Below, one piece after another: positions 1 to 4,027 of a DNA stretch of 6,139 nucleotides; the first letter of the stretch is position 1, and each line of letters opens with the position of its first letter. Made by a program: the position numbers and the translations under genes. This DNA comes from Candidatus Ruminimicrobiellum caprinum (GTDB lineage Bacteria; Elusimicrobiota; Endomicrobiia; Endomicrobiales; Endomicrobiaceae): assembly GCA_017413305.1 (NCBI GenBank), contig JAFPUA010000301.1, positions 1-6,139 on the forward strand, written 5' to 3'. The notes beneath the pieces were generated by a model. That model was given only the letters and a program-made list of their open reading frames with translations, was not told the DNA's origin and did not search any database.

Positions 1-204
1 TAGATGTTCAATAAAACCTAAATCAAGATAATATAAAAACTCATTTTTATCGCCATAACTGTCTTTAGACGACACAATCAATTCCTGCGCTTGATCAAAT
101 TTATTTTTTATCAAATTATTTTCAAGTTTATAATAATAGCGGTTTATGCCTCCGCAGGAGACAATAAACAAAATTGATAATAATAAAAAATATATCTTTT
201 TCAT
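1..204 (-). CDS. COG3014-like lipoprotein, N-terminal fragment cut by the window edge
   Basis: Reading the minus strand from the ATG at 204 gives 68 open codons that leave the window without a stop, so only the N-terminus is visible. It opens with a lysine start, a hydrophobic stretch and a lipobox (I14-V15-S16-C17), so it should be a lipoprotein acylated on Cys17. Residues 20-68 align without gaps to residues 26-74 of the complete upstream lipoprotein (213-1649). Shared positions include Tyr24, Leu27, Ala39, and the N-x-x-L-Y-x-L-x-L-G-x-x-x-H pattern ending at residue 67 (10 of 49 identical by hand count, plus many conservative changes). It is therefore probably a second COG3014-type TPR lipoprotein. 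It starts 8 bases after the stop of its upstream neighbour, with an AGGG that overlaps that stop as a possible ribosome site, so it is the third gene of the lpoB-type operon. Function is unknown. The part beyond residue 68, which would settle the family, is missing. Confidence 0.75.
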   Translation of the reverse strand, partial: MKKIYFLLLSILFIVSCGGINRYYYKLENNLIKNKFDQAQELIVSSKDSYGDKNEFLYYLDLGFIEHL

Positions 205-212
205 TAAACGCC

Positions 213-1649
213 CTATGAGATTGCTATTACAAAACGGTTTCTGCCTTTACGAATTTTTATTTTAAAATCTTTTGTTTCAACAATATTTCCGTAAATATCA
301 AGATATTTTATTGTTCCTGTGTATTTGGCAGGTTTTAAATTAATCTGTGCCATATTTATTGTTGCCGGCAAACTGCGCCAAGATTTTAAATCCACCGAAT
401 TAACATTTTCCAAATTTGTTTTTATATCGCTGATTTTTGATACAGTCTCTTTACGCAAATCTTCAAGAAGTTTTCTTTTGGTTTCTTTCAACATATTTTG
501 TTTTAAAATATCTCTTCTTTGCTGTTCGTAAGAAATTCTTATTTCTTCTATTTCTTTCATACCTATAACATAACCGTTTATTCTGGAATAAAAGGTCATT
601 TTGTAATTTTGTTCAAGAGTTTTTTCCATTATCTTGCCGATGTCTGTAGCAACATAACTTGCTGAAGAAAACTTTTGTTTAGGATCTTCCATGTTTACAA
701 CTTCTACGACAAACGATTTTATTTTGTTATCGTATTTTTCGTATTTAGGAAACGCTGCAGAAATTTGCTGTAACCTAAATTCTCTGATTACTTTATGTCT
801 ATAGTCATTATTTATGTTATAATATTTCTGCCAAGCATCATCAATAGGAACATTTTTTATTTCCGTTACTTTTTTTGGAGCAAGTCCGTTATAATTTATA
901 ATTATTAAATTCCCGTTATCAACTAAATCCGTTTTTTGTGTTTTAGGATATTTTATTTTAAGCGTGTCGGCTTCACTTGATAAAGCATAATATCTGTACA
1001 ATGTATATAAATTATTTATTAAATCTTGAGGAACGGATACTCCTGATAGGTTATAATCCGAATACGCTCTTAATGCAATTTTGTAAGAAACCATTGCATC
1101 ATTCAAATAGCCTGCATTTTCATAAATTATACCCATAAAATACCGCACAAAAGGATCGTCCTTATATACGGCTGTTTCGTCAGTAAGTTTAATTTTGTTA
1201 AACAGGTTATTTGCCTGTCTTGCTTCTACGGCAGCCTCGTTTTTCTTTCTTAACTTTATATAGTTTAATGCACAGAAAACATTAGTATATGCCATCTCAT
1301 AATCTTCTCCCTGATAATATTTAGGTAAGAGAGAATCATTATTAAAAATTGTAGGAGTATAATCTTTTAAACTATATAATAATTTTGCATTTTCAAAAGC
1401 AGTGTTACTATCTTTATAATTTTTATCCGCATGAGAAAGATAGCCAAGCTCCAAAGAATATAACAATTTGTTATATTTATCTGCACCATTATAAAAATCA
1501 CTTACAAAACCGACAGCACCGCTTATATCTTTTTCCTCTATAAGCGGTGCTAATTGATTATAAAATTCGTCTACTTTAGTAGTTGCACATGAAGTTAAAC
1601 TTACAAAAAGTAAAATCAATAAAAAATGTTTTGTCTTTGTCAGTAACAT
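213..1649 (-). CDS. COG3014-family TPR lipoprotein, LpoB-operon partner
   Basis: This 478-residue protein has a signal peptide ending in the lipobox L18-T19-S20-C21, so it is predicted to be lipid-anchored on the outer side of the inner membrane or in the outer membrane. Residues 26-230 are helical and TPR-like. They include an LLYSLELG segment near 62-69, 'GEDYEMAYTNVFCALNY' (114-130) and 'DDPFVRYFMGIIYENAG' (164-180) leading into 'DAMVSYKIAL'. Residues 246-270 hold the family block GNLIIINYNGLAPKK. Residues 365-420 are charged and probably coiled. The end carries WRSLPATI (424-431) and a beta-rich tail to 478. These blocks match, from memory, the uncharacterised COG3014 family, whose genes sit beside lpoB-like genes in other Gram-negative bacteria. 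No enzymatic motif is seen; a scaffold or accessory role in the envelope is inference. The ATG lies 6 bases after the stop of the lpoB-like gene and has only a weak ribosome site, which suggests translational coupling. Confidence 0.82.
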   Translation of the reverse strand: MLLTKTKHFLLILLFVSLTSCATTKVDEFYNQLAPLIEEKDISGAVGFVSDFYNGADKYNKLLYSLELGYLSHADKNYKDSNTAFENAKLLYSLKDYTPTIFNNDSLLPKYYQGEDYEMAYTNVFCALNYIKLRKKNEAAVEARQANNLFNKIKLTDETAVYKDDPFVRYFMGIIYENAGYLNDAMVSYKIALRAYSDYNLSGVSVPQDLINNLYTLYRYYALSSEADTLKIKYPKTQKTDLVDNGNLIIINYNGLAPKKVTEIKNVPIDDAWQKYYNINNDYRHKVIREFRLQQISAAFPKYEKYDNKIKSFVVEVVNMEDPKQKFSSASYVATDIGKIMEKTLEQNYKMTFYSRINGYVIGMKEIEEIRISYEQQRRDILKQNMLKETKRKLLEDLRKETVSKISDIKTNLENVNSVDLKSWRSLPATINMAQINLKPAKYTGTIKYLDIYGNIVETKDFKIKIRKGRNRFVIAIS

Positions 1650-1655
1650 TATTTT

Positions 1656-2261
1656 TTATGCTTTATATTTACTTTTTCCAACAACTTTTTTTATTTTCTT
1701 CTGCCCTATCCACACTTTTTCTGCTGTTTCAATATCAATCAGTTCAAGCTCTACCTGATAATATTTTAATGTAGTATTCTTTACTGCATCGGTAATGGTA
1801 TTAATCTGACCTTTCAACATAAAGTCTGCACCGAGCTCTTTACCCATTTTCTTTACTGTTGCCGGATCTGAGAAGTCTGCCTGATCCAACTTTTCTTGTC
1901 TGATTTCCGCCTGTTGTTCTTTAGATGCTACAAAAGTAGCTTTACCGGTATTGAGAAGAGCTATTTCCAAATCCTTTGTAAATGTTTCCGTATTTATATG
2001 TTCGTCACTTTTGTTAAGAATTGTTCCGACAATAATTCTGGGCTTAGATTGTTTAGTTTTAATAAAGTTATCGAGCCATGGTCTTTTAACCGAATCTTGT
2101 ACCATTTCTTCTGCAACAAGACGAGAATCCGTATCATTCCAGTTCCCGCTCAAGTCTATTACTTCATCTTCCGCTACTCTGGTTACTTTCGGCGTGGAAG
2201 AACATGCTGCAAGTGACAAAGACAAACATACTGCACAAAGCAATAAAAAATATTTTTTCAT
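1656..2261 (-). CDS. LpoB-like lipoprotein (candidate penicillin-binding-protein activator)
   Basis: This 201-residue lipoprotein has a 19-residue signal peptide and the lipobox L17-A18-A19-C20. The mature part starts with a short linker and then the signature DLSGNWNDTDSRLVAEEM (36-53), typical of LpoB-family proteins outside the Enterobacteria. It continues through RPWLDNF (60-66), a beta strand IIVGTI with 'NKSDEHINTETFTKDLE' (83-99), the segment GKELGADFMLKGQI (140-153), and a closing strand pair around 'YYQVELELIDIETAEKVW' (167-184). E. coli LpoB is an outer-membrane lipoprotein that binds and stimulates PBP1b, but distant members like this one are assigned by fold, so the synthase partner here is unknown. 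An in-frame TTG at 2279 would add six residues, but the strong AAGGAG at 2268-2273 lies six bases before the ATG at 2261, which fixes that start. It is the first gene of the operon with the COG3014-type genes and has its own promoter at 2299-2327. Confidence 0.85.
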   Translation of the reverse strand: MKKYFLLLCAVCLSLSLAACSSTPKVTRVAEDEVIDLSGNWNDTDSRLVAEEMVQDSVKRPWLDNFIKTKQSKPRIIVGTILNKSDEHINTETFTKDLEIALLNTGKATFVASKEQQAEIRQEKLDQADFSDPATVKKMGKELGADFMLKGQINTITDAVKNTTLKYYQVELELIDIETAEKVWIGQKKIKKVVGKSKYKA

Positions 2262-2267
2262 TTTATA

Positions 2268-2273
2268 CTCCTT
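2268..2273 (-). promoter_or_regulatory. Shine-Dalgarno AAGGAG of the lpoB-like gene
   Basis: On the minus strand AAGGAG is followed by six bases (TATAAA) and the ATG at 2261. It would lie inside the coding sequence if the in-frame TTG at 2279 were used, so it argues for the ATG and a 201-residue product. Confidence 0.85.
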
Positions 2274-2298
2274 ATTCAAAATAAAAGTTGTTTAGGTT

Positions 2299-2327
2299 AT
2301 TATACTATTTTTTATATAAATAGTGAA
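2299..2327 (-). promoter_or_regulatory. Sigma70-type promoter of the lipoprotein operon
   Basis: On the minus strand, TTCACT (2327-2322, four of six matches to TTGACA) is followed by a 17-base spacer and a perfect TATAAT (2304-2299). Transcription would start near 2292, giving a leader of about 30 bases before the ATG of the lpoB-like gene. The promoter sits in the 103-base gap after the acetyltransferase gene, so the lipoprotein genes can be transcribed separately from the regulator-acetyltransferase pair. Confidence 0.65.
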
Positions 2328-2364
2328 GAAAAAAATAAACAGCAAGTTACAATTCGGCATTTAG

Positions 2365-2835
2365 TTACAAGATTTTTTCCATGGTAACTTTTTGTGCGAC
2401 AAACCCTAACTTTTCATAAAATTTTGCAGCATCAGGATTGCAAGCCCAAACATTTAATGTAATATTATAAAAACCGTTTGCTTTTGCATAATTAAGAACA
2501 TATTCATAGAGCATTTTGCCGATATGCTTTCTGCGGTTATTTTCGTCCACGCAAATATCATCTATGTATAAAGTTTTAATATCCGTTAAAACATTATTAT
2601 CCTTTTCCTGTTTATGTACACAAAATGCATGCCCCAAAACATTATCGCTATCATCCACGCAGACGAAAATCGGAGAAGAATCGTCATTTATAAGATTTTT
2701 CAATTCTTCTTCGTTATACTTTGTGGTAGGTCCTTTAAAAATATCGGGGCGTCCCTTATGGTGTACCATATCAACCTGCACCAAAAGGTCTAAAATTCCG
2801 TGAATATCTTTTATTTTTGCTCTTCGTATGTTCAT
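2365..2835 (-). CDS. GNAT-family N-acetyltransferase
   Basis: This 156-residue protein covers a complete single GNAT domain, which transfers an acetyl group from acetyl-CoA to an amine. The N-terminal strand and helix (MNIRRAKIKDIHGILDLL) are followed by the subfamily block HHKGRPDIFKG (25-35). A central strand with 'VLGHAFCV' (66-73) comes next. Motif A is LYIDDICVDENNRRKHIGKML (89-109), the acetyl-CoA pyrophosphate loop, with His104 where many GNATs have glycine. Motif B ends in NVWACNPDAAKFYEKLGF (128-145). The RPDIFK and NVWACN blocks recall a group common in gut Firmicutes, from memory. The substrate cannot be read from sequence. The gene starts nine bases after the stop of the XRE regulator and shows no Shine-Dalgarno sequence, so it is probably translated by coupling to the regulator. 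Toxin-type GNATs paired with antitoxins are an alternative, but the subfamily blocks favour a metabolic or protein acetyltransferase. Confidence 0.88.
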   Translation of the reverse strand: MNIRRAKIKDIHGILDLLVQVDMVHHKGRPDIFKGPTTKYNEEELKNLINDDSSPIFVCVDDSDNVLGHAFCVHKQEKDNNVLTDIKTLYIDDICVDENNRRKHIGKMLYEYVLNYAKANGFYNITLNVWACNPDAAKFYEKLGFVAQKVTMEKIL

Positions 2836-2844
2836 TTTATATAT

Positions 2845-3180
2845 TTATTCAAAAGATTTTTTGATTTCTTTTAAAGCTTTAAAAAATTGTTTTTGTTGTT
2901 TATCAGATAAATCAGAAAGCAAATCAATTATTTGGTTAGCTAAAACCTCATTCTTTTTAATTTTTTTACCGCTAACCAAATCATCCATTGAAACACTTAA
3001 TGCCTTAGATAAACTTATTAAAGTTTCTACACTCGGTAACCCTAAACCTCTTTCCATAAAACTAATAAATTTAGGAGTTACATTTATTTTTTCGGCAAGC
3101 TCTTCTTGTGTCATATTTAAATTTTTTCTTTCCTCTTGAATTCTTTTTCCTAAAGCAATATAAATATTCTTTTTTGCCAC
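2845..3180 (-). CDS. XRE-family helix-turn-helix transcriptional regulator
   Basis: This is a 111-residue DNA-binding protein if the GTG at 3180 is the start. An in-frame TTG at 3192 would add four residues, but GGAG at 3187-3190 lies six bases before the GTG and nothing similar precedes the TTG, so GTG is chosen. Residues 10-70 form a classic HTH_3/XRE domain: LGKRIQEERKNLNMTQEELA (helices 1-2), NVTPKFISFMERG (recognition helix region, 33-45) and LPSVETLISLSKALSVSMDDL (48-68). The remaining 40 residues are lysine-rich and helical, with an LLSDLSDKQQKQFFKALKEI segment, probably a dimerisation helix. There is no ligand or peptidase domain. The gene diverges from the pilin gene across a 155-base gap that contains a 25-bp palindrome, and it leads a two-gene operon with the acetyltransferase. 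Autoregulation and repression of the pilin promoter are inferred from this layout. Confidence 0.88.
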   Translation of the reverse strand: MAKKNIYIALGKRIQEERKNLNMTQEELAEKINVTPKFISFMERGLGLPSVETLISLSKALSVSMDDLVSGKKIKKNEVLANQIIDLLSDLSDKQQKQFFKALKEIKKSFE

Positions 3181-3186
3181 TTTTTT

Positions 3187-3190
3187 CTCC
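3187..3190 (-). promoter_or_regulatory. Shine-Dalgarno GGAG that fixes the GTG start of the XRE gene
   Basis: On the minus strand GGAG is followed by six adenines and GTG at 3180. The competing TTG start at 3192 would overlap this site and has only A/T sequence upstream. Confidence 0.7.
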
Positions 3191-3234
3191 AATTATTTAT
3201 TTTTTATATTATCTCATTTTTTGAACAAAATTAT

Positions 3235-3262
3235 AACATAGTAATTCTTTCTTTTTTGTAAA
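3235..3262 (-). promoter_or_regulatory. Possible promoter of the XRE-GNAT operon
   Basis: On the minus strand TTTACA (3262-3257, five of six to consensus) can pair with TATGTT after 16 bases (3240-3235) or TGTTAT after 18 bases (3238-3233), each four of six. A perfect TATAAT at 3235-3230 is 21 bases away, which is too far for that -35. The exact -10 is therefore uncertain, but the -35-like hexamer lies in the left arm of the palindrome at 3254-3278. Confidence 0.4.
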
Positions 3263-3278
3263 GTATTACTTGACAAAA
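3254..3278. promoter_or_regulatory. Near-perfect 25-bp palindrome, candidate operator of the XRE regulator
   Basis: The left arm TTTTGTAAAGTA (3254-3265) and right arm TACTTGACAAAA (3267-3278) are inverted copies around a central T at 3266, with 11 of 12 positions pairing (mismatch A3260/G3272). The right arm contains the -35 hexamer TTGACA of the pilin promoter, and the left arm contains TTTACA, a -35-like hexamer on the other strand. Dimeric XRE repressors bind dyad-symmetric sites of this size, and an XRE gene starts about 75 bases away. Binding would block RNA polymerase in both directions. The palindrome and its overlap with the promoter are seen directly; the assignment to this regulator is inference. 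Confidence 0.7.
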
Positions 3279-3298
3279 TAAAAAATTTAGATTATAAT
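3270..3298 (+). promoter_or_regulatory. Consensus sigma70 promoter of the pilin gene
   Basis: TTGACA (3270-3275), a 17-base spacer and TATAAT (3293-3298) match the housekeeping consensus at all twelve positions. The start of transcription would be near 3305, leaving a leader of about 30 bases before the pilin ATG. The -35 hexamer lies inside the palindrome at 3254-3278. Confidence 0.85.
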
Positions 3299-3335
3299 TA
3301 CGGTAATAAAAGATACTATTTAACTTGGAGGTTTT

Positions 3336-3761
3336 ATGAAAAACAAAGGGTTTACCTTAGTAGAGTTGGCAGTAACACTTATTCTTGTTATTATTTTGAT
3401 GTCAATATCAGTGCCCATTTACAGAAAGAATACAAAAAATTATGAGAAGGCTGAAGGATATGCATTACTTGCATCTATCCGTTCAGCACAAGAAGCATAT
3501 TATGTACAATATGGAACATTTTTGATGTCTGCTATGGGTAGTGGCGGTCCCGGAAAATCTCAGGTAGGAGAATATTGGTACACATGTAACGAAGAAGTAT
3601 TAGGAATTAATGCAAGAACTAATAAATATTTCACATATTTTAATATTTCTTCGGAATGGAATTATCCGAACAATACTCATCGCTTTATTGCTGTTGTAAC
3701 AGGCTCGCCAGGTGTTTTAAGGATGACATATGATTTAACTGCAGGTGTAACAATTTCATAA
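3336..3761 (+). CDS. Type IV pilin-like protein (prepilin)
   Basis: This 141-residue prepilin has a very short leader M-K-N-K-G followed by F-T-L-V-E. Prepilin peptidase should cut after Gly5 and methylate the new N-terminal Phe, and the invariant Glu falls at mature position 5. Residues 6-28 are the hydrophobic N-terminal helix that anchors the subunit and packs in the filament core. It continues as an amphipathic helix through 'KAEGYALLASIRSAQEAYYVQYG' (38-60), followed by a small globular head rich in Gly, Tyr and Asn. Only one cysteine (Cys84) is present, so the usual C-terminal disulfide loop of type IVa pilins is missing. The size fits a pilin or a major pseudopilin of type II secretion; no GspG-type calcium site is recognised. 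GGAGG at 3327-3331 precedes the ATG by four bases. It is a solitary gene without assembly genes nearby, behind a fully consensus promoter overlapping a candidate operator. Confidence 0.85.
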   Translation: MKNKGFTLVELAVTLILVIILMSISVPIYRKNTKNYEKAEGYALLASIRSAQEAYYVQYGTFLMSAMGSGGPGKSQVGEYWYTCNEEVLGINARTNKYFTYFNISSEWNYPNNTHRFIAVVTGSPGVLRMTYDLTAGVTIS

Positions 3762-3764
3762 TTT

Positions 3765-3787
3765 CGAGAAAAACATAGCATTTCTCG
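3765..3787. other. Small hairpin just after the pilin stop codon
   Basis: CGAGAAA (3765-3771) and TTTCTCG (3781-3787) are perfect inverted arms around a nine-base loop, starting four bases after the pilin TAA. No T-run follows. It may protect the 3' end of the pilin mRNA or act together with the stronger stem that follows. Confidence 0.5.
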
Positions 3788-3789
3788 TA

Positions 3790-3824
3790 GAGATAGAGCA
3801 GAGATTTTTTCTCCGCTCTATCTT
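3790..3824 (+). terminator. Strong stem-loop, probable transcription end of the pilin gene
   Basis: AGATAGAGC (3791-3799) pairs with GCTCTATCT (3815-3823). After one A/C mismatch the pairing continues as GAGA (3801-3804) with TCTC (3810-3813), closed by a five-T loop. A G/T wobble can extend the base. The 3' side runs into TAATTTATAA and not a solid T-run, so this is a weak match to a classical intrinsic terminator but a very stable hairpin in the right place. It could also serve transcription arriving from carB on the other strand. Confidence 0.5.
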
Positions 3825-3841
3825 AATTTATAACAACTCTG

Positions 3842-3880
3842 AATTGCCACAACCGTCTTCGACGGGCTCGCAATGACGAC
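3842..3880. repeat. REP-like palindromic element with the CGTCATTGCGAGCC core
   Basis: On the minus strand the element reads CGTCATTGCGAGCC, then CGTCGAAGACGG, then a close of TGTGGCAATTC. It folds as ATTGC (3843-3847) with GCAAT (3870-3874) and an inner CCGTC-TTC-GACGG hairpin (3853-3865). It is visibly richer in G+C than its surroundings. Very similar short intergenic palindromes, with CGTCATTGCGAG at one end and GGCAATC at the other, are dispersed in many unrelated bacterial genomes (from memory). Only one copy is present in this window, so its repeat status here is inferred. Confidence 0.65.
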
Positions 3881-3915
3881 GTTTTATTTTTTGAATAAGC
3901 CAGAAAACACACCGC

Positions 3916-4026
3916 TTCGACGAAATATTTTGAATTTAGACGCAGTAATAGCGAGCCGATGCGTACAATGAACAACGTACGTGAGGCTCGCTATTGCGAT
4001 GTATAAATTCAAAAGATGATGTCGAA
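3916..4026. repeat. 111-bp nested imperfect inverted repeat abutting carB
   Basis: Two 42-base arms, 3916-3957 and 3985-4026, are inverted copies that align without any gap (33 of 42 positions by hand). Conservation comes in three blocks: the outer TTCGAC/GTCGAA, the middle TTTTGAATTTA/TAAATTCAAAA (3928-3938 and 4004-4014) and the inner AATAGCGAGCC/GGCTCGCTATT (3947-3957 and 3985-3995). The 27-base centre contains a further small hairpin, CGTAC (3962-3966) with GTACG (3977-3981). The right end stops one base from the carB stop codon. The inner GCGAGCC block is shared with the element at 3842-3880. It may be a non-autonomous mobile palindrome (MITE or REP type), and it would form a very long hairpin at the 3' end of carB mRNA. 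No ORF was found in the 266 bases between the pilin and carB. Confidence 0.75.
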
Positions 4027-4027
4027 A

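Noticed and set aside
2262..2279. In-frame TTG start six codons upstream of the lpoB-like gene
   Set aside because: The strong AAGGAG lies within that extension, ideally spaced for the ATG at 2261, and the signal peptide starts properly with MKKYF from that ATG.
1896..2295. + strand open frames opposite the lpoB-like gene
   Set aside because: They are antisense shadows of a well-supported lipoprotein gene, with low-complexity products and no family motifs.
2326..2340. T-run on the minus strand after the GNAT gene as an intrinsic terminator
   Set aside because: I could not find a convincing stem immediately before it, so a terminator call is not supported.
2345..2370. Direct repeat AGTTACAA (2345-2352 and 2363-2370) after the GNAT gene
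   Set aside because: Eight bases in A/T-rich sequence, with one copy overlapping the GNAT stop region, is too little to call a repeat element or operator.
2516..3139. + strand open frames opposite the GNAT and XRE genes
   Set aside because: Both lie antisense to clear domain-bearing genes and show no signal of their own.
3181..3192. TTG start for the XRE gene at 3192
   Set aside because: No ribosome site precedes it, while GGAG at 3187-3190 is well placed for the GTG at 3180.
3842..4026. CRISPR-like array in the spacer
   Set aside because: The repeats are inverted, of different lengths, and there is no regular direct repeat-spacer pattern or cas gene.
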